A DNA stretch of 63,006 nt from Acidimicrobiaceae bacterium (GTDB lineage: Bacteria > Actinomycetota > Acidimicrobiia > Acidimicrobiales > Ilumatobacteraceae), in NCBI GenBank assembly GCA_013204455.1, contig JABMNW010000025.1:1-63006 (forward strand). The letters run 5' to 3'. The translations under genes and the position numbers were made by a program. Numbering within the stretch: position 1 is the stretch's first letter; every line of letters starts with the position of its first letter. The notes beneath the pieces were generated by a model, which was not told where the DNA came from, searched no databases, and was given only the letters and a program-made list of their open reading frames with translations. This document shows, piece after piece, positions 52,845 to 61,278 of this stretch.

Positions 52845-54662
52845 GTGGTTGCACGGTCACAACGCTTATTGCGAACGGCGAGAATAGTTACCGCACGGCA
52901 ACTTGGTGGACGAACCACGACTGCAATTCGAATTTTGTTCGATATCGTCGCTTGGACTTTTGCAATTCTGCTCGCCACATTTATTCGCTTGAGTGGTGAC
53001 CTTCAGTCAAGTCCCAAAGCGTTGGCGGTACTTTTCCCAATCGTTTGGGGTATACAACTTTTTGTTGGCTACATAGTTGGTCTTTACCGTCGTCGATGGC
53101 GCTACGGAAGTTTCGACGAAGTTGCCGCACTCGTCACATCAGCAATTATCACGACAGCGATACTTGCAACTCTTAACAACTTCATAGAATCAACGCGGCC
53201 AATCCCGCAGAGTGCAGTTGTTTTCGGCGGCCTAGTTGGTTTAATCACAACCGCTGCAGTTCGCTACATATGGCGAATTATGCTTTCGCAGACCCGCCGC
53301 CCAAATCAAGAGGTTGCAAAACGTGCATTGATATTTGGTGCCGGTGAGGCTGGCCAACAACTAATCGCAGCGTTACTGCGTAACCCAAATTCACAATACT
53401 TTCCGGTTGGAATCTTGGATGACAATCCACTAACTCAGCGTCTTTCGATAATGGGTGTATCGGTACTCGGCACACGTGAATCGATTTCCGATGCAAAACG
53501 TCAGACCAATGCCGAAATCTTTATGATTGCAATCCCATCTGGTGACCCTGCCGCAGTGAGTGACCTCGCTCGACTGGCTGAGGCCGCGAAATTAAAAGTC
53601 AAAATCTTGCCACCCACTGATGGGGTCCTTGACCGCCAAGTTGACGCAACGGATATTCGTGACATTTCACAAGAGGACTTATTGCGCCGACAACAGGTTT
53701 CGATCGACCTTGAGCAAGTCACGAATTACGTGACTGGTCAAAGAGTTTTAGTGACTGGAGCAGGTGGGAGTATCGGCAGCGAACTCTGCCGTCAGTTGTC
53801 GCAGTTTTCACCGAGTGAACTGATCATGCTGGATCGAGATGAGAGTGCGTTGCATGAGGTCGAACTCTCGATCTACGGTCGGGCAATGTTGGATAAGCCA
53901 CGTACTGTTCTCTGTGATATTCGTGACACTAAAGCGGTTGACTCAGTTTTTCGTGAGCGTCGACCGCAGGTTGTTTTTCATGCGGCGGCGTTAAAGCATC
54001 TACCGTTGTTAGAGCAATACCCAGCCGAGGCATACAAGACGAACGTTCATGGCAGTCTCAACGTATTGAGTGCCGCAAAACGTTTTGATACCAATGTTTT
54101 TCTTAATATTTCCACCGACAAAGCAGCCAATCCGATAAGTGTGCTTGGCTATTCAAAGCGAATCGCTGAACGACTCACATCTAGTTTTGGTACGAGCTCA
54201 TCAAAAGGCACTTTTATATCCGTGCGATTTGGAAATGTGCTTGGCTCCCGCGGAAGCGTGCTAACTACATTCCGTGAGCAAATCGCAAACGGGGGACCAG
54301 TCACAGTTACTCACAAAGATGTGACCAGATATTTTATGACGATTTCGGAGGCTGTTCAGTTGGTGGTGCAAGCAGGAGCCATCGGTCTTTCTGGTGAAGT
54401 GCTTGTTTTGGATATGGGAACGCCAGTTCGAATTTACGAGGTTGCGGAGCAACTAATTGAACGTTCTGGTCAAAGAATCAGTATTGAAATTACTGGCCTG
54501 CGTGTCGGTGAGAAAATGCACGAAGAACTTTTCGGTGATCTTGAACTAGATGAGCGACCAAAACACCCGCTGATCTCTCACGTAATTGCTCCACCGTTGG
54601 ATCCAGATGCCCTAGTCGATACACCAGCAGATCCACGGGATTTTATGATGAAGTTGGTGTAA
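52845..54662 (+). CDS. wbpM: Nucleotide-sugar 4,6-dehydratase, WbpM/CapD family
   Basis: 605 residues. Four membrane helices in about 25-140, then an NAD-binding domain (FGAGEAGQQLIAALL) and the SDR catalytic domain with VTGAGGSIGSELCRQL and ISTDKAANPISVLGYSKRIA. The K-4 position (Tyr in most SDRs, Met in P. aeruginosa WbpM) is Leu, with Tyr at K-2, as I recall for many actinobacterial members. Makes UDP-4-keto-6-deoxy-GlcNAc for FucNAc/QuiNAc-type sugars. GTG start behind TACGCT; a ribosome binding site GGAGG lies 14 nt upstream, an unusual distance, so the leaderless start is preferred. Confidence 0.85.
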   Translation: MVARSQRLLRTARIVTARQLGGRTTTAIRILFDIVAWTFAILLATFIRLSGDLQSSPKALAVLFPIVWGIQLFVGYIVGLYRRRWRYGSFDEVAALVTSAIITTAILATLNNFIESTRPIPQSAVVFGGLVGLITTAAVRYIWRIMLSQTRRPNQEVAKRALIFGAGEAGQQLIAALLRNPNSQYFPVGILDDNPLTQRLSIMGVSVLGTRESISDAKRQTNAEIFMIAIPSGDPAAVSDLARLAEAAKLKVKILPPTDGVLDRQVDATDIRDISQEDLLRRQQVSIDLEQVTNYVTGQRVLVTGAGGSIGSELCRQLSQFSPSELIMLDRDESALHEVELSIYGRAMLDKPRTVLCDIRDTKAVDSVFRERRPQVVFHAAALKHLPLLEQYPAEAYKTNVHGSLNVLSAAKRFDTNVFLNISTDKAANPISVLGYSKRIAERLTSSFGTSSSKGTFISVRFGNVLGSRGSVLTTFREQIANGGPVTVTHKDVTRYFMTISEAVQLVVQAGAIGLSGEVLVLDMGTPVRIYEVAEQLIERSGQRISIEITGLRVGEKMHEELFGDLELDERPKHPLISHVIAPPLDPDALVDTPADPRDFMMKLV

Positions 54663-56025
54663 GTGTCTCTTCGCCAATTAGTCCCGAGGTAAGACCAGCA
54701 ATTAGTAAGGCGAAAAAGAAGTGATTGCCAGAGAGAAACGATTCTTGAGTCGCCGAAACCAAAACGAAAACCGAGATACATACCAACCACTGACCACCTT
54801 CTCGTTCGAGAAATGCCCGGGTCGAATGTTCACCGGCCCAAAGCAAAAACCCAAGAAACATCAATCCCGCAATTACACCGCCGCCCATGAGTACTTCAAG
54901 GTATGCACTGTGACTGAAAAAGTCATTCGTTAATGACTCGGGCAAGGTCGAACGAAATTCTGGAGAGAACCATGCCGCCAGCCATCCCCAGCCAATAATC
55001 GGTCGTTCGATAAAAGCATCCCAACTTACCGACCAGTAATTGGTACGACCGTCAAATCCCGAGCTTTTTCCAAGTAAGGACGCAAATGAAGACTCGTACT
55101 TGGCAAAGAGCCAAACACCGAGCGCCAAAGTCGCGGCAAATACGGAAAAAATTGCTTGTCTCACCGTCTCGGAAATTTCTTGACGACTACGAACAATTCG
55201 ACGCAAGAGCGACCATCCGATCCAAACTCCGACCGCCACTAATGCAGCGACAAGCGTCGTTGCCGACCCCGTTTTCTTAAGAACCAAAAAATTAAGTAGT
55301 ACTACATCGGCAAGAATTGCGACACGGGCTTTCCACCACGGCTTTGAGCGATCCCGCGCTTCCCACCAGATTAATGCCAACAAACTCAACACTCCAACGG
55401 TCGCAACGGGTGCAAGTGAGTTTTTGTTGAAATAAATACCGATCCAATTGCCAACGAAACGAATTTTGCACATATCACCGTTTTCGCCAGTTGCAGGTGT
55501 GCAATCTTGTTTCCATTGCTCGCGAGATGTCTCTACCCCTGGCCAGTTTCGGTGGACGGCCCACCACGACGCCAATAAACCAATCTGCATCGCAACCGCA
55601 ATGCGTAACACTTGTTCACGGATTGTGAACCTGCTGGCAAAATACAAACCCGTAAATGCTGTCATGATCAATGAACTTGAAGCAACAAAGGTTTGTGAAC
55701 GCAATGTTGACCAAAATGTCGACGCAAACATCCACATTAGATACGACATCAACGCAATAAGAGGAAACAGCCTTTTCGTTAGTTGTTGTCGCTGCGAAAA
55801 CAGAATGACCACGGCAGGTATTTGTAGAAACATAAACAGGCCATAGACCGAAACATCCGGAGACAATCCAGCATTCGCCTGTTCGCTGCGCCAAAATACT
55901 GATAACACTGGCCCCTGAGTCAAACCGAACAGCAGGACTACCGCATAGAAACTTTCAAGATATCGCGTAAGACCGAGGGCTCGAATTTTTACCAACACGA
56001 AACTAAACCATAACGGACAAAGCAT
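54643..56025 (-). CDS. O-antigen ligase/polymerase family membrane protein
   Basis: 460 residues, about 11-12 membrane helices and a large extracytoplasmic loop (about 320-370) holding SSGFDGRTNYWSVSWDAF and RPIIGWGWLAAW, the Wzy_C/WaaL-type motif. Acts outside the membrane to join polymer to lipid or to another glycan. TATGAT lies 6 nt before the ATG. Its 3' end overlaps the end of wbpM by 20 nt, tail to tail. This is the second Wzy-like gene in the window; the first is at 11687. Confidence 0.82.
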   Translation of the reverse strand: MLCPLWFSFVLVKIRALGLTRYLESFYAVVLLFGLTQGPVLSVFWRSEQANAGLSPDVSVYGLFMFLQIPAVVILFSQRQQLTKRLFPLIALMSYLMWMFASTFWSTLRSQTFVASSSLIMTAFTGLYFASRFTIREQVLRIAVAMQIGLLASWWAVHRNWPGVETSREQWKQDCTPATGENGDMCKIRFVGNWIGIYFNKNSLAPVATVGVLSLLALIWWEARDRSKPWWKARVAILADVVLLNFLVLKKTGSATTLVAALVAVGVWIGWSLLRRIVRSRQEISETVRQAIFSVFAATLALGVWLFAKYESSFASLLGKSSGFDGRTNYWSVSWDAFIERPIIGWGWLAAWFSPEFRSTLPESLTNDFFSHSAYLEVLMGGGVIAGLMFLGFLLWAGEHSTRAFLEREGGQWLVCISVFVLVSATQESFLSGNHFFFALLIAGLTSGLIGEETLTPTSS

Positions 56026-56069
56026 TCACTCATCATAAATGGAAGAAATAAGTTAGGTATGATAATTCT
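56026..56069. promoter_or_regulatory. Divergent leaderless promoters, ligase gene and coiled-coil gene
   Basis: 44-nt intergenic region. Minus strand TATGAT (56032-56037) lies 6 nt before the ATG at 56025. Plus strand TATGAT (56058-56063) lies 6 nt before the GTG at 56070. Identical boxes at the same spacing on both sides. No -35 boxes are evident. Confidence 0.6.
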
Positions 56070-56450
56070 GTGGCTGCAACCAATGAGGACTACGACGCGC
56101 TTCTAACCGAACTCTTGGCGGACACCAACAATATGCGTGATAAGTACGACGAATTCAGCCAGTTCATGGAAATAAAAATCGCTGAATTTGTATTGGAGCG
56201 AAAACTTCTCGCGCCGAGTTTGGGTCAGCTTACGCGAGATTTAGCAGTTACTAACGCCCAACGCTCACAAATCCAAGCCGAACTCGTAAAACTGACCAAT
56301 GAAGTTGAACGTTTAAAACTGCTGGTTGAGACTTTGACAACGCAACGCAATAACGCTAAAAATAGAGTCCTCGAATATGAATCGACGCGTTTATATCGTC
56401 TATCCAATCGACTTTCTCGATTTATCCGACGATCTCTGCAAAGCAAGTAG
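56070..56450 (+). CDS. Small coiled-coil protein (first of two paralogue-like copies)
   Basis: 126 residues, charged and mostly helical. A long coiled-coil region (about 10-100), with a heptad-like part at IQAELVKLTNEVERLKLLVE, is followed by a basic tail YESTRLYRLSNRLSRFIRR. No membrane helix or enzyme motif is visible. The tail matches that of the 59255 protein (YES.....R....IRR), and each lies directly before a GT2 gene. Such tails precede glycosyltransferase domains in larger proteins, so this may be a detached scaffold or length-sensing arm. Leaderless GTG start. Confidence 0.6.
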   Translation: MAATNEDYDALLTELLADTNNMRDKYDEFSQFMEIKIAEFVLERKLLAPSLGQLTRDLAVTNAQRSQIQAELVKLTNEVERLKLLVETLTTQRNNAKNRVLEYESTRLYRLSNRLSRFIRRSLQSK

Positions 56451-56457
56451 GTAGATA

Positions 56458-57177
56458 ATGGTGCGGCAATACCCGGTGATTATCACCGTTCGTGATCGTC
56501 TCACTCAACTGAAACAACTACTGACCTGGCTTGAAAATGCTGGGCAACATGAGATCTGGCTTTGTGATAATGCCAGCACCTACCCACCACTAGTCGAGTT
56601 TCTCGACACGACGAAACATAAGGTCCTCTATAATAAATTCAATCTTGGACATCGTGCGCCATGGCTTAGCGGGCTTGTGCCAGAACTCGGGAGCGACAGC
56701 TATTTCATAATCTCAGACCCAGACGTTGTGCCAGATGAACACACACCCTCAGATGTGCTCAGCATGTTCGAAAGTACACTTCGCGCCGAGCAAACGATCG
56801 ACAAAGTTGGGTTTTCGCTTCGAATCGATGACCTGCCCGATCATTACGTACATAAGGCTGATGTAATCACGTGGGAGTCGCAATTTTGGAAAAATAAACT
56901 GTTACCTGGCTTTTACTTTGCTCCGATTGACACAACCTTTGCAATGTATCGACCTGGCAGTGGACATCAAAATGCCAAGTCACTCAGGAGTGCGCCGCCT
57001 TACACCGCGAGGCACCTTCCGTGGTACCAAGATTTTAGTAATCAAACAGCAGAAGATAGGTACTACGTTGAAAACTGCGACAATCTGATCACAAACTGGA
57101 ATACCGACAAACTTCCTGCAGCCGTAAAAGCAATTCTTGTTAAACTTCGAACCCCACCAAATAGTTCGACCGCGTAG
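56458..57177 (+). CDS. Glycosyltransferase family 2-like protein
   Basis: 239 residues, compact GT-A fold. Start VIITVRDRLTQLKQLLTWL, then IWLCDNASTYPPLVEF and a DxD-like DPDVVPD (about 88-94). Lacks the C-terminal extension of many GT2 enzymes. Placed 7 nt after the coiled-coil gene and 5 nt before the ABC ATPase gene, so it belongs to the export operon. Donor and acceptor unknown. Confidence 0.72.
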   Translation: MVRQYPVIITVRDRLTQLKQLLTWLENAGQHEIWLCDNASTYPPLVEFLDTTKHKVLYNKFNLGHRAPWLSGLVPELGSDSYFIISDPDVVPDEHTPSDVLSMFESTLRAEQTIDKVGFSLRIDDLPDHYVHKADVITWESQFWKNKLLPGFYFAPIDTTFAMYRPGSGHQNAKSLRSAPPYTARHLPWYQDFSNQTAEDRYYVENCDNLITNWNTDKLPAAVKAILVKLRTPPNSSTA

Positions 57178-57182
57178 GACAT

Positions 57183-58385
57183 ATGGATCAATCCGCCGTA
57201 GTCGTCGATTCGGTCTCGAAAAACTTTCGGTTGTACCATGAACGCAACCGCTATATCAAGGCGACCTTATTGCGTGGTCGTCGCGCCAGGTACGAAGAAT
57301 TTTTGGCACTCAATGAGATCTCTTTTGAAGTTGGACATGGATCAACCTTAGGAATAATCGGATCCAACGGTTCTGGCAAGACCACGCTGCTTAAGTGTTT
57401 AACAGGTATCTATACGCCAGAGAAAGGCAGCATCAAAATCGATGGCAACATTGCGGCATTGCTTGAGCTAGGCGCTGGTTTCCACTCCGAACTAACCGGT
57501 TCAGAAAATATTTATCTGAATGGTTCAATACTTGGCATGTCGAAACGTGACGTGCAACAAAAATTTTCAAGCATTGTTGAATTCGCAGGTCTTGAACGAT
57601 TTATTGACACACCTGTTAAGAATTTTTCTTCTGGAATGGTTGTACGCCTCGGTTTTTCAATTGCGGCACATGTTGAGCCGAGAATCTTGCTGATCGATGA
57701 GATTCTCTCTGTCGGTGATCAAGAATTCCAGCGAAAAAGCAGCGAGAAAATAGAAGAGTTTCGCCGTGAAGGTCGAACAATCATCGTTGTCAGTCACAGT
57801 CTCGGGCTTGTTCAACAACTTTGCAAGGATGCAATTTGGCTCGAGAAAGGACAGATCAAACAATCTGGTAGTGCCGCTGAAGTGATCGCCGCCTATACCG
57901 GGGGAAGTTATGCCATTCACACCGAAAAGGACGCCGATTCTCGTGAGCGCTGGGGTACTGGAGACGCACGACTTAGCGCTGTTGAATTACTCGCCAGCGA
58001 TGGTTCTGTTGCCAACAAGATCGAGACAAATGCACCAATTAAGATCCGCTGCCAACTGACGGCCCATGCACGACTTGATTCACCAGTGCTCAAAGTAAAA
58101 ATAAGTAAAATAGATGGTCAAGTTGTCTGGGCGACTTCTACCCAACGCGGCGCTAACTCCATTCGTGTATTGGACGGCCCAGCAATTGCGACACTTGATA
58201 TTCCTGTGTTACCAATTCTCGAAGGGACATACTATTTATCCGTTGCGATTACAGATTCAACGGGTACAACAGAATACGACCACTGTGAAAATTGGATTCG
58301 TTTTCAGGTGCACCAGACGAATTTAATTGAAGAAGGAATCGTGGCAATTAATTCTTCTTGGCAAATTGAGCGTCACCACCGCTGA
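57183..58385 (+). CDS. wzt: Polysaccharide ABC transporter ATP-binding protein, Wzt type
   Basis: 400 residues. ATPase domain with Walker A GSNGSGKTTLLKCL, signature NFSSGMVVRLGFS, Walker B ILLIDEILSVGD and H-loop VSHS. A C-terminal beta-sandwich (about 260-395) resembles the Wzt carbohydrate-binding domain that recognises a chain terminus. It should pair with the Wzm-like permease at 58393, which is encoded on the opposite strand, ending 7 nt away. Confidence 0.85.
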   Translation: MDQSAVVVDSVSKNFRLYHERNRYIKATLLRGRRARYEEFLALNEISFEVGHGSTLGIIGSNGSGKTTLLKCLTGIYTPEKGSIKIDGNIAALLELGAGFHSELTGSENIYLNGSILGMSKRDVQQKFSSIVEFAGLERFIDTPVKNFSSGMVVRLGFSIAAHVEPRILLIDEILSVGDQEFQRKSSEKIEEFRREGRTIIVVSHSLGLVQQLCKDAIWLEKGQIKQSGSAAEVIAAYTGGSYAIHTEKDADSRERWGTGDARLSAVELLASDGSVANKIETNAPIKIRCQLTAHARLDSPVLKVKISKIDGQVVWATSTQRGANSIRVLDGPAIATLDIPVLPILEGTYYLSVAITDSTGTTEYDHCENWIRFQVHQTNLIEEGIVAINSSWQIERHHR

Positions 58386-58392
58386 TCATAAG

Positions 58393-59220
58393 TTAAAGTT
58401 CTTCGGCAAGACGACGCGAAAACTTTTTGAATGTCGCTAATCCGATGACTAGTGAAATGACAGCGACGACAGCCAGAAAAGCAACGTCTACCCAGTTTGG
58501 TGACGTGCCGTTATAAGTAGTTGCGCGAAATGAGCGAATAAATACTGCAGTTGGATTCCAATAGAGAATCGTGTGGACAAAGTCTGAAACTTTACCGTCA
58601 AACGTTTTCGGATCATAAATTACCGGGGTGGCAAAAAACCATAACTGGTTAATGATTGTCCAAAGATATGGTAAATCTCTGAAGAACACGGCGCCGACAC
58701 TCAATACAAGTGCAATACCAGCGGCAAAGGTTGCCAGCAGCAACATCAACAGCACTGTCACTGGTAGCCACGGGAGAACAAAGCTTCCCGCAATCGTCAA
58801 AGCAATACAGACAATTGACATCTCGATTGAGAACTGCACGAAACAAAACAAAACCTGGGAGAACACCAGGCTCTCTCTCGCAAACGCAACCTTGCGCACC
58901 AAGGTTGCGTTACTTAAAATTGATTGAATACCTACTCCACAGATGAGAGCGAAAAATCCCCAAGGAATGATTCCGGTCAGCAAGTAAAGGCTGTAGGCGC
59001 TAACCCCCGAAGGATTACCGACCGGGGCTTTGGCTCCGAAGAGAACACCGAAAACAAAAGAATAAATAAGCATCTGCGAAAGCGGATTGAGCATCGACCA
59101 TGTCCAGCCGAGTACGGAGCGCCGATACTTACTACGTAACTCACGCAAGGTCAGATTCCAAAGCAAGTTGCGTGACCGAGCGATGTCCTTTAACTGTTGC
59201 ATCTGATCACAACTTACCAT
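58393..59220 (-). CDS. wzm: Polysaccharide ABC transporter permease, Wzm type
   Basis: 275 residues, six membrane helices. LLWNLTLRELRSKYRRSVLGWTW is the family N-terminal motif, and PSGVSAYSLYLLTGIIPWGFF the second. ATG at 59220; an ATG six codons in is equally possible. It converges on the Wzt-type gene, unlike the usual wzm-wzt order in one operon, so the two subunits are transcribed from different promoters. Exports an undecaprenyl-linked polymer. Confidence 0.85.
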   Translation of the reverse strand: MVSCDQMQQLKDIARSRNLLWNLTLRELRSKYRRSVLGWTWSMLNPLSQMLIYSFVFGVLFGAKAPVGNPSGVSAYSLYLLTGIIPWGFFALICGVGIQSILSNATLVRKVAFARESLVFSQVLFCFVQFSIEMSIVCIALTIAGSFVLPWLPVTVLLMLLLATFAAGIALVLSVGAVFFRDLPYLWTIINQLWFFATPVIYDPKTFDGKVSDFVHTILYWNPTAVFIRSFRATTYNGTSPNWVDVAFLAVVAVISLVIGLATFKKFSRRLAEEL

Positions 59221-59254
59221 TGCATCGCTGCGGTACAGTTAATACCAGACATTT

Positions 59255-59680
59255 ATGGATGATAATCAACCGATATCGCCTGACAATCTGATGCAGGATC
59301 TACTCACAGATACAGAATCCTTGCGCCAGAGATTGCTCATTGCCGAAGAGAAGGTGATGCATCTTGAGTTGGCACTACTTCATTCAAGAGATTTTGCAAT
59401 CGGTGCGGCCGCTGAATTGGGCGAACAACGAGTGCAGGTTGAATACATTCGAAATTTGTACATCGAGTCTGAACGAAACTTGGGCGATGCAACGACACAT
59501 ATCGCAAGTCATCTAAACCATATTCAACGACTCGAAAATGCGCAATCCGAGTTGCTACGCCTGACCGCCCCAAATGTCGCGCGATCCAAAGAATTAGACC
59601 GTGTTTATGAATCCGCCACTTGGCGGATAGGTCGATTGATCATGTTGCCAATTCGAATACTTAAGCGACTCGCCAGTTAA
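59255..59680 (+). CDS. Small coiled-coil protein (second of two paralogue-like copies)
   Basis: 141 residues, mainly helical and charged. A coiled-coil body (about 12-110) ends in the tail YESATWRIGRLIMLPIRILK, matching the 56070 protein and the S-x-WR motif that precedes GT domains in larger glycosyltransferases. Followed 5 nt later by a tandem GT2 gene. Start ATG; TACCAG, a weak match to the leaderless -10 pattern, lies 6 nt upstream. Divergent from the Wzm-like gene by 34 nt. Confidence 0.6.
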   Translation: MDDNQPISPDNLMQDLLTDTESLRQRLLIAEEKVMHLELALLHSRDFAIGAAAELGEQRVQVEYIRNLYIESERNLGDATTHIASHLNHIQRLENAQSELLRLTAPNVARSKELDRVYESATWRIGRLIMLPIRILKRLAS

Positions 59681-59685
59681 CGGCG

Positions 59686-61236
59686 ATGTCACCGCGCTTT
59701 AGCATCGTTACACCTGTTTACGATCCACCACAATACGCTTTCGAGAAATGTATCGAGTCTGTATACGCTCAGCAATGCGACGATTGGGAATGGTGCCTAG
59801 TTGACGACAAATCGACAGACGAGTGGATTCGAACTCGCCTAATCGAATTGCAGATGCACGATCAGCGGATCAAGGTTTACTATCGCTCAGAAAACGGCGG
59901 AATTGTCGCCGCATCGAATGACGCACTTTCGTTCGTCTCTGGAGAATTCGTAGTATTTCTCGATAATGACGATGAACTTCACCCCGACGCTTTAAGCGAT
60001 GTTTCAGAAACTATTGATAATCACCCACTAGTGGATTTCATCTACACTGATGAAGACAAAATAACCCCTGAGGGCGAACATTACGACGAATTTAAAAAAC
60101 CCAAGTGGTCACCGGAGCGATTTCTCGCAGAAAACTACTGCTCACATCTATCGGTAATTCGAACAAGCGTGATCAATGCCGCAGGTAGGTTCCGCGAGGG
60201 ATTTGATGGCTCGCAAGACTTTGACCTGTTGCTCAGGGTCGTCGAGCGAACTTCGCGGATCACACATGTTCCAAAGGTGCTCTACCACTGGAGAGCGATT
60301 CCTGGATCTGCAGCAGTTGCGCGAACAGAAAAACCCCACGCATTTATTGCTGCGATGAGGGCAGTTAGTGAGCATCTTGAGAGGCGCAACATCGACGCAG
60401 TCGTCGAAAACGGGTCACGAAATTCGGTAATTCAGGTAACCCGGCGCTTAAAAGATCATCCAAAAGTGAGCATCATCATTCCCACCCGTGGTACGAGAAG
60501 ATCCGTATTTGGTGTTGATACTTGTCTTGTTGTTAACGCCGTTGAGAGCATTGAGCGAAAGTCGTCGTATTCGAATTATGAAATAATCGTTGTGGTTGAT
60601 AAAGGCACCCCAGATGAAGTGATTTCGCGATTACGTTCAGCGAGCCCGAATCGACTTAAAATTATCGATTACGATAGACCGTTTAATTTTTCAGAAAAGT
60701 GCAATATCGGTGTCGTCAACAGTGATGCGCCATTTTTTGTTCTGCTAAACGATGACACCGAAATCATCACCCCAAATTGGCTCGAAATGATGCTTGGCCA
60801 GATGCAAGAACCAGATGTTGCAATGGTTGGTCCGTTACTGCTGCTCGAAGATGGCAGGGTTCAGAGTGCTGGACATTCCGTGACACCGGTGCCCGACCAT
60901 TTTTGCAGAGGGACATCAGGGCGTAGTATCGGACCATTTTTTATGTTGAAGTTTGCCCGCGAGTGCAGTGGCGTCACCGGTGCGTGCGCTCTAATTAGAC
61001 GATCGGCGTATTTCGAAGTCGGTGGTTTGAGTGAGATCTTTCCATTGGCTTTCAACGATGTTGACTTAGCGTTCAAATTATTGGACCGTGGTTATCGAAT
61101 CATCTGGACACCACTTGCTCAACTATTCCACTTTGAAACTGCATCACGCCCTATCGCAGTCGAACCACGAGAAGTCGACCTGATCATGAATCGCTGGGGA
61201 AGTCGTTTTAAAAACGACGAATACTGCCGAATTTAG
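59686..61236 (+). CDS. Tandem-domain glycosyltransferase family 2 protein
   Basis: 516 residues with two GT-A domains. Domain 1 (about 1-240) has FSIVTPVYDPPQYAFEKC, LVDDKSTD and the DxD motif FLDNDDELHPD. Domain 2 (about 260-510) has VSIIIPTRGTR, the metal site LLNDDTEIITPNWLEMM, TGACALIRRSAYFEVGGL and FNDVDLAFKLLDRGYRI, a typical GT2 acceptor loop. Arrangement as in O-antigen polymerising or rhamnan transferases. Located beside the ABC exporter, so it may extend the transported chain. Confidence 0.85.
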   Translation: MSPRFSIVTPVYDPPQYAFEKCIESVYAQQCDDWEWCLVDDKSTDEWIRTRLIELQMHDQRIKVYYRSENGGIVAASNDALSFVSGEFVVFLDNDDELHPDALSDVSETIDNHPLVDFIYTDEDKITPEGEHYDEFKKPKWSPERFLAENYCSHLSVIRTSVINAAGRFREGFDGSQDFDLLLRVVERTSRITHVPKVLYHWRAIPGSAAVARTEKPHAFIAAMRAVSEHLERRNIDAVVENGSRNSVIQVTRRLKDHPKVSIIIPTRGTRRSVFGVDTCLVVNAVESIERKSSYSNYEIIVVVDKGTPDEVISRLRSASPNRLKIIDYDRPFNFSEKCNIGVVNSDAPFFVLLNDDTEIITPNWLEMMLGQMQEPDVAMVGPLLLLEDGRVQSAGHSVTPVPDHFCRGTSGRSIGPFFMLKFARECSGVTGACALIRRSAYFEVGGLSEIFPLAFNDVDLAFKLLDRGYRIIWTPLAQLFHFETASRPIAVEPREVDLIMNRWGSRFKNDEYCRI

Positions 61237-61246
61237 AAAAAATTCT

Positions 61247-61259
61247 GTGGGCGAGGGGG
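61247..61259 (+). repeat. 13-bp duplicate of tRNA-Leu 3' end (candidate left attachment site)
   Basis: GTGGGCGAGGGGG here is identical to 62969-62981, which includes the last 12 nt of the tRNA-Leu gene. It lies 10 nt past the GT2 stop. The sequence after the 13 bases (TGGTTGGGTTC) differs from the tRNA. This is the pattern of an attL/attR pair, but it is short and G-rich and could be chance. Confidence 0.4.
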
Positions 61260-61278
61260 TGGTTGGGTTCAAACCTTT

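Noticed and set aside
54671-56025. Small plus-strand open frames within the ligase gene (for example 55448-55846)
   Set aside because: Antisense to a membrane protein with clear topology; no homology or start signal.
61259-61275. Second tRNA-like T-arm (GGTTGGGTTCAAACC) beside the left repeat
   Set aside because: The flanking stems do not pair as a T-arm and no further tRNA parts are found; probably coincidental.
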